A DNA stretch of 64,000 nucleotides from Chytriomyces cf. hyalinus JEL632 (GCA_025435555.1 JAIWWG010000003.1:558001-622000), one strand, 5' to 3'; positions 43,488-57,044 are shown, counted from the stretch's first letter. Numbers and translations: made by a program. The notes: generated from the letters alone by a model not told the origin.

Positions 43488-44986
43488 ATGCAACGGAGAG
43501 TTGTCGTGACTGGCCTTGGCGCTGTGACGCCTCTCGGTGTTGGGGTAAAGGAGACATGGACGCGGCTTGTTGCGGGCGAGTGTGGCGTTGTTTCTGTTGC
43601 TGGAGAGAACGGGTTCGAATCGATGCCGTCGCAGGTGGCTGGGCGGGTGAAGGGCTTCGATGCTTCCCAGTGGGTGCCCAAGCAGGTGAGTCTATTGGTT
43701 TCATAGTGAGCCTGTTTAAAACGTAACCCGTGCTCTGGTTCACAAGGACACTTCGAAAACCACCCCGTTCATGCACTATGCGTACGCTGCTGCGCAAATG
43801 GCGCTGACTGATGCGAACTGGTTCCCAGCAACTGACGCGCAAAGGCATCGATCGGTGTGTTTCTCTTTTCGAGTGATAACGTCCGAAAATACTTTCTAGT
43901 AAACTTGCGTTCGATTATCCAGGGCGTGTGTGTAGGCTCGGGAATTGGATGCATCGATGAAATCGCTTCAACTGCTTTGAGCTTCCATGAAAAAGTAAGG
44001 TTGAAACCCAATATGTCCATTCAGAAAACAAACACAAAAAAAAACAAAAGGGCCTTAAACGCGTATCCCCCTTCTTTGTCCCACGTACCCTCGTCAACAT
44101 GGCCGCAGGAAACTTGAGCATCCGTCACGGCTTCCAAGGCCCAAACCACTCAGTCTCCACCGCTTGCGCTACCGGCGCACATTCCATTGGAGACGCGTTC
44201 CGCTTCATTCAGTACGGAGATGCAGATGTCATGCTTGCAGGAGGAACCGAGGCATCGATAACGCCGCTCAGCTTTGCGGGATTTTGTCGCGCAAAATCTC
44301 TCGTGACTAAGTTTAATGATCGGCCAGAGGAAGCTTGCCGTCCGTTTGATGAAGATCGGGATGGGTTTGTCATGGGAGAAGGAGCTGCTGTGCTGTTGCT
44401 CGAGGAATATGAACATGCGAAAGCGAGAGGGGCAACAATGTATGCTGAAGTGCGCGGGTACGGATTAACTGGAGACGCAAATCATATCACAAGTCCTCCG
44501 GAGGATGGGAATGGTGCCGCCAGAGCCATGAAGAGGGCATTGGAGACTGCGGGCATGGGACCGGAGGACGTGGATTACGTGAATGCGCATGCAACCGGGA
44601 CAATGCTTGGTGAGAATTGTTTTCGACTTTTCACACGCTGAGACGTTCGACGTTCTTTTTTTCGTTTCCAAGGGGATCTGGCGGAAACTCGTGCGATTCA
44701 ATCCGTCTTTGGACCAGACAGCAAGGTTGCCGTCTCTTCTACCAAAGGCGCAGTAGGCCATCTACTCGGCGCCGCCGGGGCAGTCGAAGCATTATTCACA
44801 CTCCTCGCGGTGCACCACGACATTATTCCACCCACCCTCAACCTCAACAAACTCGGACCCGAGTTTACGCTCAACTACGTGCGTGGAAAAGAGTCGCTGC
44901 GCGGGAACCCTGTTCGTGCCGCAGTTTCAAACAGTTTTGGGTTTGGAGGAACAAATGCGTCCTTGGTGTTTTCAAAAGTGAATTGA
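43488..44986 (+). CDS. CEM1: Beta-ketoacyl-ACP synthase II, probably mitochondrial
   Basis: Start ATG 43488 ([17 protein letters not shown]). Introns near 43685-43745, 43857-43920, 43996-44058 and 44609-44672. The condensing-enzyme active site is complete: Cys in [13 protein letters not shown] (near 44165), His in [10 protein letters not shown] (near 44585) and second His in [13 protein letters not shown] (near 44755). [15 protein letters not shown] closes the fold. The enzyme elongates acyl-ACP by two carbons using malonyl-ACP. As fungi use a large multi-enzyme FAS I in the cytosol, a stand-alone KAS usually belongs to mitochondrial FAS II, which supplies lipoate precursors. The presequence is hardly visible since VVVTGLG begins at residue 5; an upstream exon is possible. 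Confidence 0.92.
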
Positions 44987-45129
44987 GAAATAAAATAGCT
45001 TCATTTCGCTGATGTATTAATCTTCTTTCTGAGCCCGTGTTATTGCCATCCTTTTCTCTCTGCCGTCAAATTGGTGGCTTGTCGTCACCATTTCAAAGTT
45101 GGATAAATAATTCAAACACACACATCAAG

Positions 45130-45558
45130 ATGAGCGGATGGGACGCAGACCTGCAGCCCGCAAACAAGACAAAAGCTACCGAGACAAAGCCATGGACCAT
45201 TCGCACAGACAGCGAGGTGCACGTGGCCGATCTCGAAGCGCGTCTTGAAACACTGCGTCACTCGAGCAGCGATGGATCGGGCCCCGCAAAGAGTGCGGCG
45301 CAGACAAGCAAGTACGGCTTCGACTCGTACCAGATGGAGGTGGAGGGGCTAACCGAGGAGGGAGAGTGTCTGATACAGCAGGAAGGATCCGAGGGAGATG
45401 CGTCCGACGGAGGGGTGGAGGATGACGATGATGAGCGCCGGGACGAGCAGCTGCCGCTCCTTGCTGAAGGCGGTCAAGAGACTGCGGGCAGTGGCATTGG
45501 TTGTTGGTCGTGTTTCTCTTGTTTTTACGCGTGTTTTGGTGCGCGGCAACGGATATGA
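45130..45558 (+). CDS. Small acidic protein with Cys-rich C-terminus
   Basis: A single exon of 142 codons from ATG 45130 (MSGWDADLQPANKTKATE). The middle is acidic (SEGDASDGGVEDDDDERRDE) with a short predicted helix (VADLEARLETLRH). The tail contains five Cys separated by aromatic residues: CWSCFSCFYACFG, then ARQRI. Such a tail often becomes S-palmitoylated and anchors a protein to a membrane. No family is recognised. Polyadenylation signal (gaataaat) occurs about 30 nt after the stop. Confidence 0.55.
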   Translation: MSGWDADLQPANKTKATETKPWTIRTDSEVHVADLEARLETLRHSSSDGSGPAKSAAQTSKYGFDSYQMEVEGLTEEGECLIQQEGSEGDASDGGVEDDDDERRDEQLPLLAEGGQETAGSGIGCWSCFSCFYACFGARQRI

Positions 45559-46167
45559 ATGAACCACATTGTCTCTCAGTCAACTGAGTGTGAATAAATC
45601 CTCGTCTCCGCGTTTATTGCAATGGTGCAAGAACAGCCAACAAAAAGTCAAAAAAAACCAAATCAAAAGAAAAAAAAAGTACGGTATACTGCCCCACTGC
45701 ACAAGCTCCGTCCGTCCGAAAAGAAGGTCATCGATCCGTCCGATACCGTCAAGGCCCCGTCTCAGACGCACGCAGTCACAGCAGAAGTAGCGTCACGCCG
45801 CATGAACTTTCGTAAATCAACATTCTCCGTCCGTCAGTCCGTCCGTCCGTCAACAATCAAACACCGAACCCAAAATTTGTTTTTTGAGGAGAGTAAGAAA
45901 AGGTGCAATCGTTAACAACTGCAGTCGTTCCAAGAGATACGGCAAGCAAGGATGAACGGAAGGAACAACACGGGAAAACAAAGAGCGAGGGACAAGGAAA
46001 ACGAGAAGGAATAGACGGCTTGATGTATCGCATGCGATAATCAAACGCGACCATCCCTTTGAGAAAGAAACTGAGGTCCGAAGGACCCAAATAAACAAGC
46101 AAAAAGAAAAAAAAAAAGAGAAATAAGAAAAGAAAAAGCGGGGTATCGCAAGACAGATACGACGAGC
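45559..46167. other. Intergenic region with TCCG repeats
   Basis: Contains repeated TCCG/CCGT tetranucleotides (about 45707-45718 and 45826-45852) and A/G-rich stretches. A Lys-rich 97-codon ORF with an ATG (45622) lies here, but its composition follows A-rich DNA and nothing supports it. It holds the 3' ends of two convergent genes. Confidence 0.4.
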
Positions 46168-46988
46168 CTACTCTCTGGCTGGTTCATCGTGATGGCTGCG
46201 AGCAGGAGATCCATTTTTGGAGCGCACTTCTCTGTCGACCGAAGCTTCTCTCACTCCCTCTCTGCTGCCATTTCTGACTCTGTCGTTGCTGAGTTCCCTG
46301 CCACGCTCTCTGCTAAGATCTCTGCTTCCTTCCCTTCGCTCCACCGAACGACCCCCTCTGACCTCCTCTCTTCTTCCTGCACCATCTCTCGAGAGTGACC
46401 GTTCCTTCACTCCTTGAACCATACCGCCGTCTCTCTCTCGAGAGGGAGACCGCGAAAAGCGTCTTCCTCTCGCAGGAGGGGGGATTGGAGATCTGGATCT
46501 AGATCTGCGCCTGTGGCCCCCGTGCCTGTCATCACGGTCGTCGTGTCTCCAGGATCGGGAAGGCGCTTGTTTTGCCCACTGTGAATATATTCGGAGATTT
46601 GTGTGTTTGAGTCCAAGAGCAAAAAGCAGTCATTGTGCATCATCCAACCAAGGAAGGATGCGTTGGGTGTTTGCCAGAGAGAGTACCTGCAGAGACAGAG
46701 AATGACCCTCAAAGCGTGCCCCTTGCATTTCATAGTATGCATCGTCTGCGTCTCTGTAGTCTTCAAACTCGACAAAAGCAAAGCTGCAAGCGCAACGTCG
46801 AACTAAGTAAAATAAAAATGAAAATGAAAACGAAAATCATATGCTCACGCTTTCGCAGAAGAGCTCTTTGGAGCGGGGATGTCGCAGCGCACAAGTCGTC
46901 CAAACCTTTCAAATTCGTAGGCGAGGTCCTTTGCACGAGTGCGTTGCGAGAAACCGGCGCAGAAAAGAGTTGTTCGGTCTCGAGGCAT
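46168..46988 (-). CDS. SR-type splicing factor (one RRM plus RS-like tail)
   Basis: Start ATG 46988 (MPRDRTTLFCAGFSQRTRAK). RNP2 is TLFCAGF; the fold continues LAYEFERFGRLVRCDIPAPK; after an intron, RNP1 is FAFVEFEDYRDADDAYYEM. A second intron (about 46686-46581) leads to WAKQAPSRSWRHDDRDDRHG and a tail rich in RS, SR, ER and DR (RRRSRSRSPIPPPARGRRF). This is the layout of an SR protein that binds exonic enhancers and recruits the spliceosome. The tail has more R-E and R-D than pure RS. Given the intron-dense genome this is a housekeeping gene. Confidence 0.85.
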
Positions 46989-47080
46989 TTTTTCGGTTTT
47001 TTTTTTGCTTTTACTTCATCGAGTCCACGTTTTAACTTTACGTAAATATTTCCATCCTGAATAATTGAAAACAAGCAGTC

Positions 47081-48326
47081 ATGCGCATTGTTATTGGCAG
47101 TTGGAGTCATCGCGTTGCTATTCTGGAAGCGAATACCGAGAAAGGACTGCTTCAGGTGCTTGGAGAGAAGGAGCTTGTTGAGAGGCCGTCGTGGCTGTGT
47201 CGCGCGACAATGGGAGACACGGACTGTGTCGTGGCTTGCAGTGAGAAGGGAGAGGGCTCCGTGGCCATTTACTCCCAGGATGGATTAGACCAGTGGCTTG
47301 GCCTCAAGAGCGCGGATTCAACGCATGAACTTGTTCGTCCCGTGCTTCAGTTTAACTCTCTCGGCAGTGATCCGTGCCACTTTATCCAAACAAGAGACGG
47401 TACCGCAATCCTCGTAGCAAACTACAACGGCGCCAACGTACTCAAGCAGCTCCTCCACCAATGCGATGATGCAGGTTAGCACTTGAATCATGAATTGATG
47501 CTCCTTTATCTCAGTTCTGATATCATTTCACCCCAGCGCCTCTTGAAGCCCGCTTCTCGCACATTCCTTGCGGCCCGCATCCGCGTCAAGAAGCTTCTCA
47601 TCCGCATATGATTACTTGGAATCGTTACGAGCCCAAGGACTCTGCCCGCATATACGTTGTCGATCTTGGGACAGACCGCATCCATGTTCTCGACCAAGCT
47701 TCATTTGAAATCATTGATTCGCTAAGCCTTCCACCAGGCTCTGGGCCGCGTCATATCGCCTTCCATCCCGATGGTATGACTTGGAATTACTGCAAAGGGC
47801 GAAGCACTTGCAACTGACCACCTCTTAATGCGCAGGAATCCATGCATATGTTGTCTTTGAACTCACATCCGAAGTTGCCGTCATTTCAGTCCAGCCAAAC
47901 GCAATGCGGGTTCTGTCACAGCACTCGTTTATTCCACACCACGTCACAGAGTCCACAGCGAAAAATGGAATGCTGGGAGCAGCCATTCTCCTGTCGCCGG
48001 ACGCGAGGTTCTTGTACGTGTCGAACCGCTTCGATCCAACCTCTGTTGACACAATTGCCATTTTCCGAGTTCGTGATGACGCCCAGTTGGCAGTCTCCCA
48101 AGATGGTACAAGCAAACAAGATTCGGCAGTGTCATGGGTTGCTACGGGTGGTCCAATTGCGCGTGGGGTGGCCATATCTGAGAGTGGACGCTGGCTTTGC
48201 GTTGCGAATCAGGGCAGCGGAAAAGTTGTATTATTTGAACGAAATGTAGATACTGGGGCGTTAACGATGTCGTCGAGTGTGGAGTTGGGTGCTGACTTTG
48301 TTCCAACGTGTTGTTTGTTTCTCTGA
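47081..48326 (+). CDS. Lactonase-fold (6-phosphogluconolactonase-like) beta-propeller protein
   Basis: Start ATG 47081 (MRIVIGSWSHRVAILEANTE). Two introns, about 47475-47537 and 47775-47835. Repeated blade motifs are typical of the lactonase propeller: ILVANYNGANVL, SGPRHIAFHPD, HAYVVFELTSEVAV, LSPDARFLYVSNR and ESGRWLCVANQGSGKVVLF. CGPHPRQEASHPHMI includes the usual His. The family includes bacterial Pgl and fungal muconate-cycloisomerase-like lactonases (cyclic ester hydrolysis). Substrate is uncertain; it need not be the pentose phosphate enzyme. The length of about 370 residues is right for seven blades. Confidence 0.85.
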
Positions 48327-48380
48327 AGTAAAATAGTGTGAAGATGAAGAATAAGAATATTTTTCATAAAAAACAGAAAG

Positions 48381-49451
48381 ATGTCCAAACGACGAGTAAG
48401 CGGTCTCCTTGACGATGCACTGCTCGAACAAGAGGCGGACTCCGATGCCGCCGAAACTCGTATCAGCGACTCTATTCTGATGGAGCGATTGGCCTCGTTC
48501 AAGATAAGTACAACTACTCTTTCGGCAAACTCAACAACACCAATCAACACTCGCAACGTATCCTCACGAGTGGCAGTGGTTCAACAAAGACGACTCCATC
48601 TGCGCACCCGTGTGTGCTTCTCTCGGATGGACATGCACTGGGATCAACCAGCTCACATGCCGCAAATGCAACGCAACTTTCACCCATTCCACAACTGCAT
48701 CCACCGATAACAATAACGACGACAAACCCAAACACGCTCAAACTTGCTCCTTCAACAAAACCAACTCATTTCCTCTTTCCGCATACGCTTTCCCTGCATG
48801 CACTCCATCCATACACGTCCAAGCTGCACGCGTGCGTTTCAACCGTCTCTCGAGCCTGTCTACACCCATACGCGTCGCACGTGCCCAACCTACGTCAGAG
48901 TCCGCTTTAAACGCCGCAAACTCGATCGAAACTGGCCGGGTGATATTGGCACTGCACGGATGGGAACCGCTTGACACGTCTTTAAAATGCCACCTGTGCA
49001 CACGCGTCGTGCGTACTCTGAAATATACTTCAACCGATACAGACTCAGAACCAGCTGCCTTCGATCCAGTATTGGAGCATCGCTGGTACTGTCCGTGGAT
49101 CCACACTTTTGAAAGCGGACGAGAAACGGGTGTTGAGGTTGTACGTGATGCATTAGAACGCGTGTATGAAGTTGATTCGGAGGATGCGGAATTTCTGGGA
49201 TTGGTTCGAAGACGGTGGGAGAGTGGGACATCGGATGGGGCGGTGACTCCTGCGCGTCCTCGCAAAAAAATGGCGTCGTCTCCGGCGGTTGGGAAGGAGC
49301 CTGGGAGTGGTTTGAAGGAGGGATCGATTGACATGAAAAGTGTGAGTCCGCCTTTGTTGTTTGTTTTCCAATCATGGTATTGACTCCCTTGCACGCATAG
49401 GTCCAAGCTGCTCGAGCTTCACTGAAAAGTCTATTCCAAGATTTGGAGTAA
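48381..49451 (+). CDS. C3HC zinc-finger protein, NIPA/ZC3HC1 (Rsm1) family
   Basis: Start ATG 48381 (MSKRRVSGLLDDALLEQEAD). The head ends LMERLASFKI. An intron of 82 nt (48508-48589, gtacaa...acaaag) restores the frame with DDSICAPVCASLGWTCTG, then INQLTCRKCNATF and a His of the first C3HC module (CxxC...H...C). The second module has LHGWEPLDTSLKCHLC and HRWYCPW, the normal end of the family. A last intron (about 49340-49400) leads to VQAARASLKSLFQDLE. In animals the family member binds the nuclear basket (TPR) and has been linked to SCF ubiquitin ligase; yeast Rsm1/Pml39 are linked to RNA export. Confidence 0.8.
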
Positions 49452-49611
49452 ATGCTTTGCGGTGACGTAATAAAAAAGACGGGCCATCCCGAAAGTTGCG
49501 CATATCAGATAATGTGTATTGACAAAAAAAAAAGCAGTTCAAAACCATCTCCACAACGTAACCCCCAAATCCAAACCCACACAAGATGGACTCCAAATCC
49601 CCCACCGACTT

Positions 49612-51552
49612 TTACTTTACCAACGCAGCAGCCTCTCGCTCACGCTCCTCCTCCTCAAACTTGACCACATCAGCGCGGCCCTTGACTGGGTCCGAGTACT
49701 GGATGATGACGAATCCCGCAATGGAGATGACGGTACACGGGATAAAGGCAATGTAGTCAGCGCTTCCACCTGAAATAGCTGTGATCAAAAAGTTGACGAG
49801 GGGGCCGACGAATGCAGAGCATTTGGACATGATTCCAAAGAGTCCGAAAAACAGGTACGCTTTTTCTGGGTGGTTTGAAGGAAGCAGTGTGCTGTGTGAG
49901 ACGGGAAGATTTTTAAGATCAAAGTTAACTCAACTGGCAGGGATCAAGTCGGTCAAGTACGTGTTCTGGAGTGCCCAGAATGGTGCATAAAACAGTCCAG
50001 CGCCAATATTGTAGAACCAAAACTCCGCTTTGGATTTGTATCCCAAAGTCTTGGAGAAGAGACCAACGATTGCCCACGAGTACATCAAGATGGTGGTAAC
50101 CACGGAGGCCTGGAGCATGACTTTGGTGGGTAGTCTGAACTGCTTTTGGACGGCCCAGAAAATAAGACATCCCAACATGGAACTAAAGGCCTGCGCAAGG
50201 TTGAACAAGTTGGAGTTTAAAACGTTGTAGGAGATGTATTGGCCTTGCAGGTTTCCGAGGAGGGTTCCGCACGAGTTGACACCGTCACAGTACAAAAAGT
50301 ATCCGACAAAGTACCTGGAGTAGATCTGTCAAAAAACGATTGTGGCAGAATATACTTGGCGAAACTCACCACCACACTTGTGGAAGCTTCTTGGCCAGTT
50401 TCAGTGCCTCACCAGCCTGTCTCAACCCTTCCGTGTAAATGTTGACGCCAGCCGGGATTTCAGGCCCCTCCCTTTTTTTGTCCAACAAAAAGTACGGAAC
50501 AGCGAAGACTAACCAATACGCCCCAAACAAGATGGCACTCGCGTTGTAGGTCCAGTAAGTCTGTCCAGCATCCGGGTCTGGGTTCAGCATAAAGATAATG
50601 CCGAGGTAGATCAACAACGGCACAGCCCAACCAATGTTGGACCAGTAAGTGGAAATCATGGAAATGCGGGACCGCTGCAGCGCAATTTCGTCATCAACTT
50701 CCTTGACTGTGGCGCCATCGTCAATCTTTTGGTACACGGACGGCATGTGCTTGGCGAGACGTGGGAATGCTCCAAAAAAGAAGGACAGGGACATGTTGTA
50801 CGTCAGCAGTGTGAAGAAGAGCAGTACTGTGGACAGGATCCAGGACCCGTTCTCCACATCCACAAAGGCGAAGCAAAAGTGAAGGGTGATGCTGACGAAG
50901 GTGGACCAGAACAGAAAAGTTCTTCCGTACACTGTTTTTGGGTGGCATCGCGTTTTGTTATGAATGCATGAAACAAGTGACTGCCAAAGACCGACTTACA
51001 TTTATAGTCGCCAAGACCGCCAAGAGAAATGAGGACAAAAGCGACAACAAGTTGGGCGAGGCCCGTTCTCAGCAAAATAAACGAGACGAGGGGCATTTGC
51101 GATGACCCGTAACCGACCATGCTGTGTTGTGTGGCGTGTGTTAACATGGAGCGTTTATCCCAGCGCATCAATAGAATCGACTAACCAAGTCCGTGTAGAG
51201 GGACCGCAGCTGGCGTCTTCCGGGAATGCCTGGTCAGCAGGCAAAGTGGCGTTGTACTCAATAAAGTTTTTGTCGGCGTGCATGTTGGCCATTTTGTCAA
51301 CGAGTCCGGCGAATCCAGAGTTTGGACCGCCTCCGTTGTTTCCGTTGTAAAAAAGGTAGTAAGACCTAGACCAAGAGGAGTTAATGTACGTGGCTATGCC
51401 TTCCGGGAAGACTCGCACCACAGCTCGAAGGCACCAACGACAGCGACGGAGCGCATGTAGTCAGCCGGGTTGGCAATGGCATTTGGCTTGTAGGCAGCGT
51501 CGGAGGGGATCTCGACTACTTCGGTCTTCTTCTCGGGATCAGCTTCGGACAT
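49612..51552 (-). CDS. Atg22-like/MFS multi-pass transporter
   Basis: Start ATG 51552 (MSEADPEKKTEVVEIPSD). Exon 1 ends AFELW and is joined by an intron (gtgcga...gtctag) to SYYLFYNGNNGGGPNSGFAG. A lumenal loop with NAT follows, then segments PLVSFILLRTGLAQLVVAF, FLFWSTFVSITLHFCFAFV, ILSTVLLFFTLLTYNMSLSF and about nine more hydrophobic spans. LGDYKC after TM3-4 and AFPRLAKHMP fit the Atg22/MFS pattern. Exons break near 51160-51120, 51000-50935, 50395-50315 and 49930-49855. In yeast Atg22 releases amino acids from the vacuole after autophagy. Assignment to Atg22 rather than another DUF/UNC93-like MFS branch is moderate. C-tail is Glu/Arg-rich. Confidence 0.7.
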
Positions 51553-51980
51553 TTTTGGGGGTCCTTCTGTGTTTGTTCCCGGAAAAAGACAGCGCAATTT
51601 GAATGCTTTCCAGCATCCAAAAAATTGTGGACAATTTTCTGAAAAGAGCTCAAGCAAATTTTTTGATTTAATCCTTGGACGGCCAATTGACATGTCTGAC
51701 ATGTGCACCCGCAGCGCTTCACTGGCATGCGCCGCATCATGCGAAGGCTTATTTGATGCGATCCCTTCTTTGTGAGCAGCGGCGACCGCCACGTGGTGCG
51801 TCCTGTGACGTGTCAGACGGGACGCACGGCTCAAGCGCCACTTCACCAAGTCTGAATCACCACTTGGCACAACAAAAATGCAATTTTAGATACGCGCATG
51901 TCAGCCTCCCTTTGACCCGCATCACACAAGGGGTGGGTGGGGCATTCAATTTTAAGCATTTTCAAATATTTTTCTTTTAA
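51553..51980. other. Intergenic gap, no supported gene
   Basis: Holds the promoter of the transporter gene and the 3' flank of ALG1. Short open frames are present on both strands, but they have no domain or polyadenylation context. Confidence 0.4.
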
Positions 51981-54063
<2,083 letters not shown>

Positions 54064-54135
54064 GGATTTATGGAAAAAGAAATAGGCAAATAAATGCCAC
54101 AATAAATGCCCCAATGATCAGAATAGAGGAAGAAA

Positions 54136-54143
54136 TATAAAAG
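54136..54143 (+). promoter_or_regulatory. TATA box
   Basis: TATAAAAG, 39 nt upstream of ATG 54175 of the orphan gene, in a short gap divergent from ALG1. Confidence 0.45.
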
Positions 54144-54174
54144 AGAAATTTGTTTGTTTGCTCAATAAGATTTC

Positions 54175-55064
54175 ATGGTGAATGCCGTTGGAGACGGGGT
54201 TCTGCGTGTGTACGGGTGCCAAAAAGTCACGACCCTCAGCTGGGTCGAGTTCTCTCCCTTTGATGATTTACTAATCATACTCTTTCCAAAACTGTCAGAA
54301 TAATGGTTCCGAGAAACAAAAGGCAGCAGTTCGTAGCTATAATGGCACCGATGCCTTTTACGCATCATTGAGAAAGCACAACCAGACTCGCAAAGACCGA
54401 GCAGATTCGACTGGGTCAATTGTGGACTTCCTTACAACAAACAAAGAATTTGTGCTTAACACATTGAACTTGTTACACGCAAAAGTAGCAGCGCATGATA
54501 CTGAGTATGACGCACGCAGTGCAAGCTATGCAGATGAGATGTTGATCAGGGAGTTTTGTGTTATGGATTTGGAAACAAAGGTTTGCTTGATTTTTGTAAA
54601 TCCTCAGCATTCGCCGACGACTTGGAGAGAATCGTATTGACATTGACCCTCCGAACCCTGCATGGGCAACTGTCAAACAGCAGCTTCTCGATTTTGACGC
54701 CAAACACAATCCTGACTTCTACATTGCATACAAAAAGCCAAATCATGACCGAAACCGCTGGGAGACTATCCTTGGACCAACGGATTACATGAAGCTGAAG
54801 CACAAGTTCATTGACTTTCAAAAGACTTTTGTCAGCCCAATCACAACTCTCTCGAATCAGTCCACCAGCAAACAAATGTACTTGCCTGGGTGTGAACTTA
54901 CTACATTATACAAATATCTGTTCATGAAATCCCTTCTTGAGCAACAACTTGAACTAAGTCTGTTTCCTGTACTTGGTTTTGCAGACAACCTTGATGTCCA
55001 CGAAGTAGCGAATTTGTTTTTGATTTGGAAAGTTGTATTGACCAAAAGTGATAGTGATGAATGA
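54175..55064 (+). CDS. Orphan gene, function unknown
   Basis: ATG 54175 opens MVNAVGDG. The likely model needs two introns: about 54199-54296 (gttctg...tgtcag) leading to NNGSEKQKAAVRSYNGTDAF and YASLRKHNQTRKDRADSTGS, and about 54580-54628 (gtttgc...ggagag) leading to NRIDIDPPNPAWATVKQQLL. The protein would be about 270 residues. Middle part is helical (VLNTLNLLHAKVAAHDTEYD). Later parts read YIAYKKPNHDRNRWETILG and KLKHKFIDFQKTFVSPITTL, ending VLTKSDSDE. No family is recognised. The donors are weak, so a broken gene or captured mobile fragment cannot be excluded. Confidence 0.4.
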
Positions 55065-55621
55065 CAGTGGCTCCTTGGGTTTCGTGGTTGTGACAGATGC
55101 AATGATGTTTTGCTTTTAAGAGTTCGTAATAAAATAAGACTTTTCCCTGCACAACATTGTTCCAGAGTTCGGATGGTTTTTGTGCAAAATCTTATCCAAA
55201 AAGTTGGGCTCAAGCGAGCTTGGGAGCAATCATTGGGGTGATGAGTCTGTCAAGGGGCCAGAGCGGTTGTGGCCCGATGGAAGACCGTTGGCTGTGGGGA
55301 TTTTTAAAAAAAAAAAAGAAAAGAAGTAAGAGAAGCAACATATCAGCGTAAATATATTTTCTGTTTTTTATTTATAAAATACGTCGTTAATTCATGCTGG
55401 CTTTTCTGTCATTTTTGTTTTTGGAATGAGATTTACCGTTTTTTCATTGGGTGGTGTCCCCATTTCTCATTCAGTCTCCCAAAACATTCAACCGCATCCA
55501 ACACCCCACATCAGCTACCTACCATCCTCAAAGCAGCCTCCCCCATCCCACTGCAACTGCCTCCGCCCTGCACACAGACCCCTGCCACATACACTCACAG
55601 TACCTCACATCTCACGTTCAA
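55065..55621. other. Intergenic region before receptor C
   Basis: AATAAAATAAG near 55128 is a possible polyadenylation signal. An A-run is at about 55306-55320. From 55440 the plus strand is open into the receptor frame, but the in-frame ATG at 55622 is the natural start and the upstream part is low-complexity, C-rich leader. Confidence 0.4.
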
Positions 55622-56740
55622 ATGCCGTTCAACAGCACCAGCAACAGCTTCAAGGTACCCACGACCGCCCCTACAAATGCCACCTTCAGACACGATAGCT
55701 ATGAGAACGTCGAAGCTGTCAAGAACATCATCAGCCCAAGCGGGGACCTCACAGACGTGCCCTTCGCCATCTTCCCAATCTACATCCCAAATTTTGTCGG
55801 AGTAGTTCCAATCTTTTTGGTAGGCACATTCTTCAACGGCCTCATTATGGCCACGATCCTGCTCAACAGAAAGAAGCTGCTCGTTTCAAGACTGGACCAA
55901 TTCATGTTCTTGCTCATTTTCGTGTTCTTTCTTTGGTCTGTTGCCTGCTTCGTGGAGTTTTTCGCGAATCTGATCGGCATCTCGGTGCAGGGCTACATTG
56001 CCGAGGCCATCATATCCAGCTTCTCGATCGTGATGATCTTCTGCGTGAACCTGCTTCTGGCACTTGAACGCTACTTTCTCATCATGAGCACGCCCGAATA
56101 CCTGTGCGAACGAATCATTACCGGTCTTATTGTCCTCGTTGGTGTGTTGTGTGGTTTGATTCTGGGCATCTTTGTTCGCACAGCCATTGACATGGACCAT
56201 GCTGAACTGGTCGAGTCATGGAGCTTGACAATGTACGGAGCGCTGTTGCTTATCTCCACCGCCGTGGTGGTTGTATACGTGCGCACGTATTTCCGGTCAT
56301 CGCGGCTCGTTCGTGAGTCTCTCGGCTTGTCAAAAAAGAAGGGCCTAGTTGCGCGTATTCGGACAAACCATAAAAACAAACACGGGGACAACGCAACCGG
56401 CGACAGCGTGTCTGAATCAGAATCTGGCGGCATGGACGGTGTTAGCGTTGCAATCGAGCGACGTATCCTCTTCAACTCAATTATCATGGCGAGCAGCTTG
56501 ATTCTGTGCTACTTGCCTGGAATCATTTTACAAGTCATTCCGAATGTGCTGCATTTGAGTCCGGAGGTGGCTGTGTTTTGGTCTAATGTGTCTGAAGTTT
56601 CCTTGTCGCTGGATGTGCTCATTACGCCCGCCCTGATTCTGTACTTTCGGAGGGATATACGCGAGGTATTGCTTGGGTATTACATCGGGATGCGGCAACG
56701 GGTGAAGGTGTTGAGGGGTCAAGTGGATGAGGCGGTTTGA
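55622..56740 (+). CDS. Seven-TM receptor-like protein C
   Basis: A single exon of 372 codons from ATG 55622 (MPFNSTSNSFKVPTTAPT), with N-glycosylation sequons NST and NAT in the 65-residue N-tail. TM1 is VPIFLVGTFFNGLIMATIL; TM3 ends CVNLLLALERYFLIMS (E-R-Y). TM5 is YGALLLISTAVVVVYVRTYF. Loop 3 is long and basic (KKKGLVARIRTNHKNKHGD) with a Ser-rich stretch. TM6 is MASSLILCYLPGIILQV; TM7 is SLSLDVLITPALILYFRRDI. The C-tail is about 30 residues. It clearly belongs with the other four receptors by these motifs but is not a close copy. Class A-like receptor; ligand unknown. Confidence 0.82.
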   Translation: MPFNSTSNSFKVPTTAPTNATFRHDSYENVEAVKNIISPSGDLTDVPFAIFPIYIPNFVGVVPIFLVGTFFNGLIMATILLNRKKLLVSRLDQFMFLLIFVFFLWSVACFVEFFANLIGISVQGYIAEAIISSFSIVMIFCVNLLLALERYFLIMSTPEYLCERIITGLIVLVGVLCGLILGIFVRTAIDMDHAELVESWSLTMYGALLLISTAVVVVYVRTYFRSSRLVRESLGLSKKKGLVARIRTNHKNKHGDNATGDSVSESESGGMDGVSVAIERRILFNSIIMASSLILCYLPGIILQVIPNVLHLSPEVAVFWSNVSEVSLSLDVLITPALILYFRRDIREVLLGYYIGMRQRVKVLRGQVDEAV

Positions 56741-57044
56741 AGACAGATTTCTCCTCGCGTTTCCCTTTTTTTGTGTTCTCATTTTCATGTGTTATATGCG
56801 AACAGTTCAGAAAATAATCTCTATAATGCTATTGCGTGGAGGCACTTTCACTTGATCCGGAGTTCCCAAGCACCGGATCACCAAATATCGCGCATTTTCA
56901 TTGCTTTTCTGGGCTAATGAACGCCGAAATGAAAAATAATTGAACGCCGTTATTACCTGAAAATTCTCACACACAAGACAACCGTTTTAAAGGGACAACA
57001 ACAGTAACCTAAAAACCAAAGCAGCGTGCGAGAAACCAGCCCCA
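56741..57044. other. Intergenic gap, no supported gene
   Basis: Contains a short inverted repeat based on CCGGAGTTCCCAAGCACCGG at 56855-56874. No ORF is supported. Confidence 0.35.

Noticed and set aside
43600-43630. GGGTTCGAATCGA as a tRNA B-box
   Set aside because: It lies inside the ketoacyl-ACP synthase coding exon with no A-box or stems.
45622-45915. Lys-rich 97-codon ORF with an ATG
   Set aside because: Composition follows the A-rich DNA and TCCG repeats; overlaps the 3' flank of a gene; no other support.
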